Positions 1-11,863 of a stretch of DNA of 64,000 nt are shown here, one piece after another; the first letter of the stretch is position 1; every line of letters starts with the position of its first letter. Source of the DNA: Paramyrothecium sp. XJ0827 (taxonomy: Eukaryota > Ascomycota > Sordariomycetes > Hypocreales > Stachybotryaceae); contig JAJFPB010000001.1 of NCBI GenBank assembly GCA_020881915.1, forward strand, positions 4,588,001 through 4,652,000. Reading direction: 5' to 3'. A program made the translations under genes and the position numbers. The notes under the pieces are model-generated. The model was not told where the DNA came from. It did no database searches and worked only from the letters and a program-made list of their open reading frames with translations.

Positions 1-830
1 GGGTGGTAATGTAGCGTTTCTGCTTGCTGATACTGTGCTGTACTTTGCTGATTGTGCCGACTGAAGGGGGCAGCTCACATCCCCCGCCCTCAGCACAACC
101 ACCTCGTTCCGCTCCACTCTCTCTTCTTGCCTTGGGACAGCTGCCCAGCAATCCACTACGGTGAAAAGTGTCTTAAGTAAGGTGAGTAGGGTGAGATAGA
201 GGTAGCTGTCGTAGAACATCTGCTCAGCTTCTTCCTCGGGGCGTCACTGCTTCAAGCATCCCATGCTTCGCGCTCATCATGATACTAAAAGCTAGAGTGT
301 CATTCCGATTTTATCTTGAACCGTATCAAGACTAATCAGCGATAACTGCCCGCTGCACGAAAGCTACTCGTACTACCCTAACTGCCTTGCATTGGCTCGT
401 CTCTTCGCACCTGAGAAGCTCCCGCTCCGTCGCGCCGGCACATCACATGATTGATGCGACGCGGTGGTCATAGCTCCCCGGCTCTGCCCCCTTGATCTCA
501 GCGTGTGAGAGGTGGGTCCGTTTCGAAGAAATCACGGTCAGCGCAGGCCCAGGAAAAATAAGCGGTGATTTCGGGCAATGCTACGCGTCCATTTTTGGAT
601 GCTCAATTTTCCTTTATTCTGATTGGTCCATTTATTCGACCCTCATTCGACGCGAGTGATTGGGAGCCCTTGGGACTTGCTCACTGGCGCCTCCCTCTGC
701 CTCCCACCATCTAGATTTCCAGCCGAACGGGCCACTGTTGAACTCCACATCAAGTGGTCGTTAAAGCAAACCTCTGCCTATCCTTACATCATGAAACTTG
801 GCAGAGGCAAAGTGATGGGAAGCATCTAGC
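1..830. other. intergenic, left edge
   Basis: No open frame here has a recognisable protein, and none of the short frames shows splice-compatible neighbours. The stretch lies downstream of the minus-strand CENP-H-like gene and probably holds its 3' UTR and flank of an unseen gene to the left. One ATTGG (inverted CCAAT) occurs at 622-626; its relevance is unknown. Confidence 0.5.
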
Positions 831-1610
831 TCAATCGTTTTCATTTTCCGGGTCCAGCACAATCTCGCACAATTCCTCATCTAGTGCCCAGTTTACGCCG
901 CTGCCTGCGACCATGCCACTTGCAACCCCCTTCATGATTCTCCATCGTCGCTTGGCCGAGTTCAACTCTGTCTGTGCTTGCGCCAGCTCTTGCTGCTTTG
1001 CGACATCTCCAATTCGCCCCATTTTCTTCCTTGTGACTTGTCGCGTAAGCTCTAGGAGCTCTGCCGCTTGATTTACATTGTTGCGTGATACCCGCAACGT
1101 CTCGCTCTGGACATCGGCCGACCTATGTCGTAAATCGCCAACGTCCGTCGCATCTTTGGCCACGAGCTGGGCCATTTCATCTCTGCGCTCAACCAAGGGG
1201 AGAAGATCACTGTGATACGTCAGCGAAGTCATGCGACTCCAATCCGTATGCGAAACGTGCCGTTCAACGGGAGAAGCGTTTGTGCCATTGTGCACAGCCT
1301 TGAGGATTGGGTTGGCCATCATGACAGCTTCAACAACATCATTGCGTAGTCTATACTTGGCTCGTGCTTGTAGAAGCTCACGTTGCGCTTTTCTTGACTC
1401 GTCTTCGGTGGGTTCTCCTCCTTCGGCTTCGGTTTGTCAGTCGTCATATTGCGCATGATCTTAGGCGACAAGCCTACCGTGGTACGCGTGCTGCGCGTTG
1501 ATGATTGCGATCTCGAGTCGCAATTCTTGTAGCTTGTCATAGAGGGCGAGGATCCTCTCTTCGCCATCGGCTAAGGGTAAATGGGACTCTTGGCTCGGTT
1601 CAACAGCCAT
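831..1610 (-). CDS. fta3: CENP-H-like inner kinetochore protein (Mcm16/Fta3 family)
   Basis: Two exons: 1610-1478 and 1426-831, 242 aa. The intron (1477-1427) starts GTAGGC, has CTGAC near its end and closes with AAG; joining gives G+CC and keeps frame. The product is a coiled-coil protein. Its C-terminal segment, with WRIMKGVASG followed by GSGVNWALDEEL and VLDPE, matches the CENP-H signature, which in human CENP-H reads SGVNWAEDP. Known of the family: CENP-H is part of the constitutive centromere-associated network (COMA/Ctf19-type complex) that joins centromeric chromatin to the outer kinetochore. The middle (AQRELLQARAKYRLRNDVVE, then the MMANPILKAVH stretch) is a helical segment typical of fungal members. 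The start at 1610 (MAVEPSQES) is the first ATG giving a continuous helix. It shares its upstream region with ATG11. The family is confident; the choice of fungal gene name is less so. Confidence 0.82.
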
Positions 1611-2022
1611 CTTGTGCTCGGGATCATTTATGTTTAGAAGTTTGGGGCATAATTTGAAGCCAGCCTTCAGTTTTCGCGACAGAAAGCAGTGATGCAGTAC
1701 TGTGTTCTGCACCCTTTGATGCCTTGGTCAATCAATCAAAAGTGGCTGGTGCCCTTCCCCTGTCAAGCCACAGTGGCACATTGTCCAATTTGGGGTCTCG
1801 TCCTCTGGTAGAGCAGCGCTAACCTTTCAAGGAGAAGCTTGAGTCGGTCACAAAGGTGGATACCTGACGTGCCTGGGGTCTCGTGCCTAGAGGCGTAGGT
1901 CTCCGTCATGCGACAGCCAGCCGGCCGCTTCATTGCAATATCATTGCCTTCCATCCCGACGCCCCCTTTGCGTTTTCTCGGTTGCTCAGCGCCGGTCTCT
2001 GGTCTGCGGGAGATGTCTCGGG
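1611..2022. promoter_or_regulatory. divergent promoter region CENP-H / ATG11
   Basis: 412 bp lie between the start codons of two genes read away from each other. Both promoters and 5' UTRs must be here. I see no clear TATA box or known operator. Confidence 0.45.
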
Positions 2023-5000
2023 ATGTCGTTGCAGGTGTTGATTGCCCATACGGGCCAACGTTTGGAGGCCGACATCACACAATTTTCGAGGTGAGTGTAT
2101 GACAGTTCGACTCGGCGACCTCGAGTATGCTAAATGTCCGCCAGCCTCGATGATCTCAAGGTTTGGGTTTCCCGAAACAGTTCTGTGTCGCCTCAACATC
2201 TGGTAGCCCTGACCCCCCAAGGTCGCAGCGTCAAGTTTGCCAGTTTACACAGCGAGGTAAGCTATCCTGCCTGGGGTGTTACTCGTCGGGTCTCTTTGTT
2301 TACCGCTACGTAGAAAGAGATATACATATACGATATTCGGGTCTCTCAAACAAAGGCGCCAGCAGCCTCGTCCTCCTTGTCCTCCTTCTCCTCGTCGCCA
2401 CTTGTCCCCGAGTCACCGATACCACGACGTTTTTCTATTTCCAATGCCCCTAATTCGATCGATAACGTCCAGGACATCTCGTCATGGCAGGATCTGTACA
2501 AGGAGCGCCGGAGCTGGGCTATGCGGCTAGCAGAAGAATGCCGTCAGAGGCATATTTCCGCCCAGGAGCGTTACGACGAGGTTGATGTCATCATCAAATG
2601 TTTGGATGCGGCTGTTGCAAATCTGGAAATCAGCATCAAGCAGATTGAGCCCAAGTATGAGGAGCTCAAGAAATGGGTTACACCGGCACTCTCAGAGCAC
2701 GAGCAATTGGCAAACAACTGGGAACGCTACCTCGAACTCGCCAGAAACACGCCTGTCTCGCCGGTCATGGTCAAGTTCATGACTCGTGGAGAGGTCAACA
2801 AGGGTCGCCCAACACTCGAGGACCTTGTTGAGCTAGATACGGTCAGGAAGGCAGGGAAGCTCGCGTCAACGGCTCACAAGAGATTCAATGACAAAGCCAG
2901 TGACCTCGATCACGCTGCAAGTCGGATGTATAAGGGCCTAGAGAGGCTCATCGCGGATTTTGACAAGTTGATGGGTCGCTCAGTCCTTAGTCACAGCTCT
3001 GACACGGTCGAGTTGCTTGAGGACATTGAGGCTGTGGTGAAACAGATTGATTCCGACTATAGAACTACGCTTGGCTATGGCGGTTCACAAAGGGATGTCG
3101 CGCAAGCCTCCAAGACGGCCTCCAATCATACAGAAAGACTTGTCCCAACGCTGAAGAAGCGCGCGAATGAAATGGACGAGATGCTACGGTATGCAACTAT
3201 CGCTCGGAACACCATCAGTAAGGAATCCGTCGTCTTTATGCAGAACATTACCGACATTACATCTTTGCACAGTAATGTGAAAAATCAGATCAACGTTCTC
3301 AACCAATCCGAAGATGACATGACGACCTTTGACTACCTGCGACTCATTCAACAACTGCCGTACATGTACGCATCTTTTGTGGTAGAGGCAATTCGACGCC
3401 GAGAGTGGATCGATAAGGTTAAGACCGACTCCTCTACACTTGCGAATGAGATGGCCATGTTCCAGGACGAGGAGTCAAAGCGTCGCAGGAAGTGGCAGAA
3501 GATGGTGGGAAGCACATATGGGCCAAGTCTCGACACGAATGTTATGGGTCTCGAGGTTAACCTCATGGGTGATGACAGTCCTTGGCCATCAGTACCAAAA
3601 AACGAGCTTGACACACTCATTCAGTCGCTGGAGTCCCAGAATTCAGACCCTTCAATCATTGAGGATATCGCCAAGCTCGTCCAGGAGCTAGGCAGCCCGA
3701 CCAAACAGCAATCCAAGCGACTGAAAGCGTTCAAGAACGGAAGCGTCCATGAGGCGGCGCTCGGCCGTAGTGGGCTCATGATTCGTGGCGATGATGACCT
3801 TCTCCGCTCTCTACAAGACGACAAGTTCAAACTGGAGAGCAAAGTGAAGACCGCAGAAAGCAGGATACGTCGATTAGAGGACCTTCTCCATCGGCAAAGC
3901 CAGGCTTCACGCCCAGGAAACCTCTTCCAACCCCAGGCACTCATGTCAAATGAGAGGCTGAACTCTGTCTCTCCGGACAAGCAAAATCGTGCCGAGGACC
4001 GTCCTGGCTCCGCAAGTGACACAGATGCATTGGTTCGCCGAATCTCACAGCTGGAGACAGAGTTACAGGAAGAAAGAGCACGCTCCTCCCGATTCGAAAG
4101 GGATCTCAACGACCACGCAACTCAGCATGATGACATGAAAGGCCAAATTCAGGAGGTGAACTCGACTAAGAAGGACCTTCTCGAAAACATGGAAGCGCTA
4201 AAGCGTGAGTTTTTGGTGGAGAGAAAGTCTCTTGAGGACGAGATCAAAACCCTCAAAGCTCGTCTAGAAGAGACCGAGGATGAGATTGAACACTTCGGCG
4301 AGTCGCGAGAGAACGAGAAGACGTCGTACGATGACAAAATCCAGGCGCTAGAAGCTGAGGTTGATCGTCTTACCAACGAGTGGAGCGACGAGACCTTGAA
4401 GATGCAGGGTCAAGTCGATTTTCTGCGCAAGGAAAGTCGAATGCAGAGGGAGCAGATCGATGCGTCAGAGCGACAAATATCGACTCTCCAAAATGAGAGT
4501 CGTGATAAGACAAAGAACCTTGAAGCTGCCAAAGAGATTTTGGAGAATCAAAACCAAACCTTCAGGAAGCTGCACATGGAACTGGCGACTGATAGCTCAA
4601 TGCTGCCCGATGACGTGGCTGACGTTGCCGAGTCGTTGCTATCTCGAGCTGCGGATGTGGTAGCCAAGATCGATAACCTCGAGCATGACAATGCGCTGCT
4701 ACGAACAGACCTGGATCAGGTCACGAATGCAGCCAAAGAATCGCGTGCGGAGCTAGCGGATGCCAGGAGTAAGATCTCTACCGAGGAAATGACAACCATG
4801 CATTTGCGGGAGAACCTTGCCGAAGAGACGGCCAAAGTCAAGGCACTAGAAGGCGAGGTCACCGATGCTAGAGAACAGTTAAGTGCCTTGAGAATGCAGC
4901 TCTCTGATGGTGAGAGTGGTTCAGAAACACTCCAGAAGAGGTTAGAAGAGGAAGAGAGCAAGATCACACGACTGACTGAGGAAGTTGCGTCACGCAAGTC

Positions 5001-6336
5001 TCAAGTCGGCAGTCTCGAGGAGGAACTTCGCCTTTTCAGGGAGAAATTCGATGACATCGAGGCGAAACTGTCTCGGGCCAATACGTTGCACGAGTCTCGC
5101 GATGAGAGGACGAAGGATCTTACCCAGAGATTGTACTCTCAAAACGATCGCTTAACTCGCCTTCTGGAGCGGATCGGCTACATGGTCACTCGTGAGAATG
5201 ACACGATGACGGTCAAGCGCCTTCCTCGTCCCGAGAAATCCATTCATAATCCCAATGACTCCTCGGATCCTGGCTCCTCTGTCCGCCGGTCCATTACCAG
5301 CGGTAGCCGTGCTATGAATGACAGCACTGATCTTGAGCTTCTCTACTGGATGTCGAGCGGTGATGCTGCTGTAGAAGCAGACAAGTACAACGCCTTCATG
5401 TCTAAGCTTGGGAGCTTCGACATCGACCTCTTTTCAGACACCATATATCACAGAATCAAAGACGCAGAACACAAGGCTCGGAAGTGGCAGAGAGATGTTC
5501 GTTCGTACCGCGAACGGGCGCATACCATGCAAAAGGAATCTCATGACAAAATTGCATTCAAGCATTTCAAAGAAGGCGATCTCGCTCTTTTCCTGCCAAC
5601 TCGCAACCAACAGGCAGGGGCTTGGGCGGCATTCAATGTTGGCTTCCCGCATTACTTTCTGCGAGAACAAGACAGTCATCGACTTCGACATCGAGAATGG
5701 CTCGTAGCAAGGATCACCAGGGTTCAGGAACGGGTGGTTGACTTATCGAAAAACCTGCAGCAATCCAACGAGTCCGACTCTATCAATGAAGAAGAAAACG
5801 ACAATCCGTTCCAACTGTCGGACGGGCTTCGGTGGTACCTCATCGACGCCGTGGAGGACAAGCCTGGTGCTCCCGCCACGCCGGGGATGGGAAAATCAAC
5901 CGTCGCCGCTAACAACGTGGAGGCGACAGCAGATATGCACAGCCATAGCTCCAAAGGGAAGGGCAAGAACCGAGAGAGTGTAGCGAGCATTGAAGGGATT
6001 AACAAGACCTTGTCTAAGAGCTTGGAGAGTCGACGAAGCAGCACCGGCTCCAAAAAAGCACTCCCCTTTGCAATGGGTGGCACAGGATTTTTGAAAAACA
6101 GCAGTGCTCTCGCTAGCGAGACAAATTCTCTGCGTGCTGTGGCTCCCGAGACTCCTTCGGGGACAAGTCCAACGCATGGCGGGTTACTCACGGCGGCAAA
6201 CGCGGGCTCAGGCCAGGCCGAGCCTTCGGACAGCCAACGCATCGAAGGCAGCAGTGGCGAAGCGTCGAGGCAAGGGCCTGGGCAGGCTGTCGGTCAAAAC
6301 GAGGTACGAGATGTCGACTCCTTACTTGGCCCATAA
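2023..6336 (+). CDS. ATG11: autophagy scaffold Atg11
   Basis: Three exons: 2023-2090, 2145-2256 and 2314-6336, 1400 aa, the usual size for filamentous fungi. The start MSLQVLIAHTGQRLEAD is in a tiny first exon. Exon 2 continues with SLDDLKVWV and LTPQGRSVKF, and exon 3 opens with KEIYIYDIR. Together these form the N-terminal ubiquitin-like fold known from Atg11/RB1CC1. The intron borders are GTGAGT...CCAG, with a GCTAAA branch, and GTAAGC...GTAG. A long coiled-coil region follows (about residues 430-980). The C-terminal Atg11 domain at about residues 1140-1245 has FKEGDLALFLPTRN, then AAFNVGFPHYFLREQD, then EWLVARI and RVVDLSK. The tail is Ser-rich and disordered. Known role: Atg11 is the scaffold for selective autophagy (Cvt, pexophagy, mitophagy), linking cargo receptors to Atg1 kinase and Atg9 at the phagophore assembly site. 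Confidence 0.95.
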
Positions 6337-7194
6337 TGAGTTGCTGATGGGTCGCCCGACAGCAATACGCTAAGCCACGGCGAGAACAAAGCACCAGCCC
6401 TACGAAGAGGTCTGGGTCTGTGGTGTGGGAGTCGCTGTGGAACCTGGAGTATAGTCACTCAAGTCCGTCCAAGAAATGAGGATTGCAATGACGCGAGGTT
6501 GAGTGGGCAGGTGTTTCTTTTCTGTTGCAAGCATCTTTAGAAGCAATGGCGTCGGTCTTGGTGGTCTGCTGGGCAACATATTGGGGCATTTCACGGGGCA
6601 TCAGCCTGCGTATAGAGACATGTAACACAATCATAGACGGCTGAAGACATTGATTCAATCAATCATACCTTGTCTCTGTTGAGCCTTTTGAAGAGCATGG
6701 ACGGTTTAAGCGGTCCTTGCAGGGTCCTATGACATCGTTGATGGCTTGCGTGTATCAAAGGCAACAATTGCGTTTCTGAGCTCAGCTCTATAGTGCCTAG
6801 ACAGAGCCAAATGGGATGCTCAGACATTTGCTTTGTGAGTTCGCCTAGGCCACTGAGACCCGGGGGCTTCAGGCAGTGAGTGACAGCTATCCAATTGCCG
6901 GATGCAGATAAGCCGGGCGCATCATGGGTATCGCTTTAGTTCATAGCCTAGTTAGCCTCCAGTGATGTGATTAGTCTGCGCGCCTTGCCTTATCTTTACT
7001 TGACTTCTACCCATCCATCCACTACGTCAGGTACTGCAAATCATCAACTTTTGGACTAAAGTCTCAAAGGGTTGGTTGGCCCGCTTGACGCTTTTGGCGA
7101 GCGTGGAATGCAAACGACGTCCGTGCTTCAAGCAAGCTGTACCCGGGGCCATACCATGACCGACGATGCACCGTAGCACCGTTGTTCAGATGTC
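6337..7194. other. intergenic ATG11 - F-box-like gene
   Basis: 858 bp with only short shadow frames. It holds the ATG11 3' UTR and the promoter of the downstream gene. No tRNA or repeat was recognised. Confidence 0.5.
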
Positions 7195-8181
7195 ATGGAG
7201 CCCTCTTCACCACCAGGGAGGGTCGTAGCCGGGCCGGCGAAGCTCCCCCCCGAGATCCTCTTGCACATTGTCGAGGCCGTCGTGCCGGCCAATCCGCGGA
7301 CCTTCATAGCGCCGTCGCACAGCGCCACCAAGACACTCCTGGCGCTCGCCCGAGTCTCGCGAGCTACGTATGAGCTGGCGTCGAAGCTGGTGCGGCAGAG
7401 ATGCGCGTATCTCGACTCGAGCCGCCGCCTCGCGGATCTGCTGCTGTGCATGCCTCGCATCGTCCCCACGCTCCCGCCCATCATGTCGCTGCGGCACCTG
7501 ACGTCTCTGTACCTGGCGCCGTTCGGGCGCTCCCTGGACGACCAGCCCACCGCGATGTGGGTGCGGGAGCTGTTCTGCGAGGTGTGCGAGACGCTGCGGC
7601 GGCTCGTGGTGCACATGCCCTTCAGGACGCTGGACTGGGTGGACGATCACCTCAGCGTCAAGAGGACGCTGCGTGAAGGGTTCGAGCAGCTTCACCGGCT
7701 TCAGGAGTTCATATGCCTCGGCGAGTACCCGGTGCTCAGCGGACCGGACGGCGATACTGACGTCTGGCGACTGTGGCCCGACCTGAAGTATTTGGCCTTG
7801 TTCGGCTGCCCCATGACCAGCCACTGGCTGTGGTGGGACATTGCGACCCTGCCAAAGCTGGAACACGTCGTGCTCGCGAGCTCCCTGCAGCTGGACGCCA
7901 TCAACATCAAGGACGAGTACTTCCACAAGCTGCCGCCCGACGACCCCCGGCTCATGAGGAAGATCAAAATCACGCTCATGGAGGCAGCCTGGGAGGCCGA
8001 GCCGGTCATCACGGCGCGCTGGAAGGAGATTGATCCGGAGCAAAGGATGACCGTCGAGCTGTACGAAGTGCCTCGGCCGTTTTACGCAGACGAGACGCCG
8101 GGCGAGCTCGTCACCGACTGGGTCAGGCGCGGTGCGCTTGATGGGACCCTCTGGGAGTGGAAGGGGGAGACAGTCGAATGA
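7195..8181 (+). CDS. F-box-like hypothetical protein
   Basis: Single exon, 328 aa, starting at the first ATG of the frame. The N-terminus has an F-box-like helix, LPPEILLHIVEAVVP, followed by LLALARVSRATYELASKLV, as in fungal F-box/ecotin-type orphans. The remainder has WPDLKYLALFGC and LPKLEHVVLASS stretches resembling degenerate leucine-rich repeats. If it is an F-box protein it would act as a substrate adaptor of an SCF ubiquitin ligase; this is inference from the N-terminus only. Third positions are strongly G/C-rich, which also makes a long antisense frame (see rejected items). No catalytic motif is seen. Many Pezizomycotina carry similar unnamed proteins. Confidence 0.7.
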   Translation: MEPSSPPGRVVAGPAKLPPEILLHIVEAVVPANPRTFIAPSHSATKTLLALARVSRATYELASKLVRQRCAYLDSSRRLADLLLCMPRIVPTLPPIMSLRHLTSLYLAPFGRSLDDQPTAMWVRELFCEVCETLRRLVVHMPFRTLDWVDDHLSVKRTLREGFEQLHRLQEFICLGEYPVLSGPDGDTDVWRLWPDLKYLALFGCPMTSHWLWWDIATLPKLEHVVLASSLQLDAINIKDEYFHKLPPDDPRLMRKIKITLMEAAWEAEPVITARWKEIDPEQRMTVELYEVPRPFYADETPGELVTDWVRRGALDGTLWEWKGETVE

Positions 8182-8546
8182 ATTGTCCGAAGGTAGCTAC
8201 AAAGCACCGCGGGTAAGACTTCGATGCCATTTCATGGCATGCGCCTGGGATTTTGGCTTTCTTCCGAGCTCAAAGACACAACGAATGAGCGCAATAGAGA
8301 TAGATCAAGACTGTCGCTTCTAGTGATATCAATACCCATCCACAGGAAGATGCTGATGATATGAAAGTACAGGCGGTGGTAACGAGTGGTGTGATGAATT
8401 GGACCCTTTGGAAGCCGCTATGGGGTTAAGAGCATAACGAGGTGTGGATTAATATATGAACAATTGATCAGAACCACTTGCGTCCAATCGTGAACCAGAA
8501 TACCTGGCTGAATCCAGTTGGAAAGCCCAGGTCTTCTTCCGCAGCC

Positions 8547-8575
8547 AAAAAAAAAAAAAAAAAAAAAAACCCCCC
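8547..8575. repeat. poly(A)23-poly(C)6 tract
   Basis: An uninterrupted run of 23 A followed directly by 6 C. It could be a mononucleotide slippage tract; length is likely to be polymorphic or prone to sequencing error. It lies about 370 bp beyond the stop codon of the F-box-like gene. Confidence 0.9.
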
Positions 8576-9139
8576 TTTTATTCCTCGACACACTCGATTA
8601 TGTGTGTGCCTCTCACGATCTGCCTACAGAGTATACGGCCCAGCAGGTGCAAGAAGGCCACGGCTCCGGTGCACGAATGGTCTTGTCCTCCATGTCCACT
8701 GCGGCGTTGCGAACTGGGGCGGCAATTGTCTCATCGGCATCTCAGACACTTGATATCATTCGGCAGGGAGGATAAGGTAGTTGGACATGGTCGCGCTGGG
8801 CATCACTTTCCCACGAAAGCCCATGCGGGCGACTGTTGAGCGGCCAACTACCTTATGTTGCTATGTTACCACCACAGTTGCGCAAAACCTCGGCCGACTC
8901 CACCCGTCGCCTGACGCTAAGGACTTGAGATTACTCGACCAAAACGACCGCCTCCGCCGATCGGAAAGAAGCCGATTTGGAGGCGGAAGTGGATGCGGCA
9001 GGATACCCCTTGGCCACACGGAATATGGGACACCAAGCCGCCCTGATTCATTGGCGGAATGTAGTTGGGCGGCTAGTGTAGAGAGTAAGGTAGGTACCTT
9101 ACAGAGTAAAGAGTACAGAGTACGTGGTTTCTGCTTGTA

Positions 9140-9192
9140 CTTACCTTATGCTTGTGCTTATGCTTATGCTTCTGGTTCTGGTTCTGGTTCTG
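9140..9192. repeat. imperfect hexanucleotide run (TTATGC / TTCTGG)
   Basis: Units of TTATGC/TTGTGC (9145-9170) pass into TTCTGG units (about 9171-9192). This is a short imperfect minisatellite in a gene-free stretch. Confidence 0.7.
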
Positions 9193-9979
9193 CATGGAAG
9201 GCTCGGGATTTGTTCGAGAAGAAAAAGAAACCCCAAAAACAAGGGTCCATAACTGCGTCGGAGCAAATTGTCCCGCTACGGCTGGAAAACTGAACCGAGC
9301 CAACCGTCCGTGGTTCCGCCTCCACATCCGCCATCCTCCAACAAGTGCAGCCGGCCTGCTCGGCTTACCTTGAGCCTTTGAGGTGGGAACCTGGGCGTCC
9401 CCGTCCCCGTCCCCATCCCCCATCCACATCCCCATGCCCTACTGGAGACTATCCCACACGCGTACTGTACCGTACCGTACGTAAGGTAAGGTAGTCTGCG
9501 TAGCGCGCACGCACGCGCATCAGGCACGCCTTATATCCGTCCATCCCTAGTCTCTCTCACCTGCTGTAGTCCGTTAGACTGGGTCCAAGGGGAGCCGGCT
9601 CGCTCGCGCTAAACGGCAAACCGCCACCCGTACTGTGCCGTTTCACGCATCGCAGGTGCTTCCAACAATTCTTTTCCCTCCCCTTCGAAGCCCGGGCCAA
9701 TCTCCGCCTGACGCTCTTCCCCGCAACATACCTTATGCAATGCCGTCACGGCTGACTCCCGGAACTTCCATCGCCCTCTCGTGATCGCGGGAACCAACTG
9801 ACATGCTCCCTCGTCGCCGTTGCTGAAAACTCCGCCACCCCTCTTCCGATATCCCCGGTCCATCCATCCATTCCCACCGACCGCCTTCCTGCGGATACCT
9901 CGACCCTCATTGTTACGCCGCAGCCTTGCACTAAAACCACCAGCCACCACGCGCGCGGCTCTTCCGGATCCTGTCGAGG

Positions 9980-11863
9980 ATGCCTGACCGGCCGTCCAAC
10001 GTCGTCTCCTACGCCGCCGGAGCCTCGCTCGCTGCCGTTGCGCTGATCTATGTCTTCGGCCCCAACTTCACAATCGATGGCGACTCCGGCGGCTCCCGCA
10101 AGAAGACAATTGTCGGTCTGCGAAACCAGGCCAACGACTGCTTCATAAACTCGGTCCTGCAGGTGCTCGCCGGCCTACCGGATTTACGCATTTACTTGAT
10201 CCGTGAAACCCACCGCCGGCGCATCGAGGACCCTAGCGTTTACGCCAACCTTGTGCAACCGCTCGCCGGAAAGGACCTGCCCGAATGGAAGCTCCAAGGC
10301 TTGCAAGAAGGTCTGGTGACCCAGGGCCTGAAGGAGATGCTGGATTCCCTCAATGAACGACCGATTCACAAGAAATCCATCTCGCCATTTCCCTTTGTTA
10401 AAGTTCTGGAGGCTGCCTTCCGGCAAAGAATTAGCCGCCAGCAGCAGGACGCGCAGGAGTTCTTACAAATCGTTGCCGAGCGGCTGAGGGACGAGTATCA
10501 TTCCGGCCAGCGGGCTCGCCTCCATGCCCGAAGAATTGGGGGCGCACCGAGTGTCTTCGACCAGCAGCGACAGGCCGAAACGTCCGACGGGGAGCAACTG
10601 GCGCCCGAGGTCGCAGGGCACAGCACCGCGACCACGAATGGCGATTCTGAGAAGCAGATCGCCAACGGAGCTGGTCTTGCTTCAGACGACGGCGACACCA
10701 GTACAGTTCTACCTCTTGAGCTGGAAGAAGGCTTCCCGATGGAGGGGAGGTACGAATCGCGGCTCGAATGTCAGACTTGCCGATATAAGACCAAGCCACG
10801 GGAGGAAACCTTCTGCACCATTACGCTGGCCGTACCGCAAGTGTCATCCACGACGCTGAACTCATGCTTCGACGGCATTTTCAAAACAGAGTACATTGAC
10901 GACTTCAAATGCGAAATGTGTCGCCTGGTGCAGACCGTCTCCAACCTCGAGCACGAGATGTCGAGGTCAACATCGGAATCCTTCAAAGGCCAGGCGCAGC
11001 AGCGCATCGAGAAGCTTCGCGCTGCGATGGAAACAGATCCGGAGAATCCGCCTCCGGACGTGGAGCTGGGAGACATCCGATATGCCCCCAAGAGGAAGAT
11101 CGCCAAGACCACGCGGATGACCATCTTCCCCAAGATTCTGGCTATCCATCTCTCGCGGTCCATTTACGGAGTGGGTCAGATCACGCAAAAGAACTCGGCC
11201 AAGGTGGCGTTCCCTGAGCAATTGTCCTTGGGGGGCCTGATGGACCAGCACAAGTACAAGCTTCTGGGCATGGTCGGGCACCGTGGTGGCCACAACAGCG
11301 GCCATTATGAGGCCTTTAGGCGGCAGAACGTCCCCACCTTCTTCGCCAATCCCAATCCCTTCCGTCCATCTGAGGTCTACAGCAAGACTCCGACGCCAAT
11401 CTCGACGCCTGTGTTACCGGCTCGTCGAATGGACAGTCCCGCTGTTTCGACGCCGGACCTCCTGTCGCCCTCACCGGGTAGCAGTGCCTCCACACCTTCA
11501 CTTGATTCGTCTGTCATCCCTCCGCGGAGCGTCCCCTCCGACTCAGACACGTCGCAGAGTCCTCGGGTCAATGAGAAAGACAAGGAAGGCGATACCAGCA
11601 GTCTCCGGTCTGTCGCCGCCTCCACCAAGTCTGCCATTGCGAAGCTCGCTGCATCTCGGAGCGGGCAGGACGGGCTTTCGTCCCCGAAGCCGTCCGGGCT
11701 ACGTAACTCCGCGCGAGACTTGAAGCCGCGAAGGCGAAAGACGACGACGGACAGATGGTGGCGCGTCAGTGATGAAAAGGTTCGCGATGCCAAGACCAGC
11801 GATGTCTTGGGCATGCAGCGGGAGGTGTATCTGCTCTTCTACGAGCTCGACAAGGAAGCTTAG
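9980..11863 (+). CDS. ubiquitin C-terminal hydrolase (USP), membrane-anchored, Ubp16/USP30-like
   Basis: Single exon, 627 aa. Residues 7-25 (VVSYAAGASLAAVALIYVF) form one N-terminal transmembrane segment. The USP Cys box follows, GLRNQANDCFINSVLQVLAG, with catalytic Cys at about residue 54. A second box, QQDAQEFLQIV, holds the usual QDA/E-F. Two CxxC pairs (CQTC about 264-267, CEMC about 311-314) form the USP zinc ribbon. The His box GHRGGHNSGHYEAF lies at about 433-446, and the C-terminal WWRVSDEKV and VYLLFYELD close the fold. A Ser/Pro-rich insert (about 460-580) splits the C-terminal part. Known of the family: USPs cleave ubiquitin from substrates; members with an N-terminal anchor include yeast Ubp16 and human USP30 on the mitochondrial outer membrane. 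The location here is inferred. Usual GxxNxGNTC is GLRNQANDC, still with the catalytic Cys. Confidence 0.92.
   Translation: MPDRPSNVVSYAAGASLAAVALIYVFGPNFTIDGDSGGSRKKTIVGLRNQANDCFINSVLQVLAGLPDLRIYLIRETHRRRIEDPSVYANLVQPLAGKDLPEWKLQGLQEGLVTQGLKEMLDSLNERPIHKKSISPFPFVKVLEAAFRQRISRQQQDAQEFLQIVAERLRDEYHSGQRARLHARRIGGAPSVFDQQRQAETSDGEQLAPEVAGHSTATTNGDSEKQIANGAGLASDDGDTSTVLPLELEEGFPMEGRYESRLECQTCRYKTKPREETFCTITLAVPQVSSTTLNSCFDGIFKTEYIDDFKCEMCRLVQTVSNLEHEMSRSTSESFKGQAQQRIEKLRAAMETDPENPPPDVELGDIRYAPKRKIAKTTRMTIFPKILAIHLSRSIYGVGQITQKNSAKVAFPEQLSLGGLMDQHKYKLLGMVGHRGGHNSGHYEAFRRQNVPTFFANPNPFRPSEVYSKTPTPISTPVLPARRMDSPAVSTPDLLSPSPGSSASTPSLDSSVIPPRSVPSDSDTSQSPRVNEKDKEGDTSSLRSVAASTKSAIAKLAASRSGQDGLSSPKPSGLRNSARDLKPRRRKTTTDRWWRVSDEKVRDAKTSDVLGMQREVYLLFYELDKEA

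Larger units (their letters stand above)
8182..9979. other. 1.8-kb intergenic region with low-complexity tracts
   Basis: No supportable gene. It contains an A23C6 tract (8547-8575), hexamer-like runs (9140-9192), several copies of a GGTAAGGTA/TACCTTAC motif and a C-rich stretch (about 9390-9440). The right half (9500-9979) is pyrimidine-rich and is probably the promoter and 5' UTR of the deubiquitinase gene. Confidence 0.5.

Noticed and set aside
7207..8043. 278-codon minus-strand frame opposite the F-box-like gene
   Set aside because: Arg/His/Glu-rich composition typical of antisense reading of a G/C-rich coding strand; no domain.
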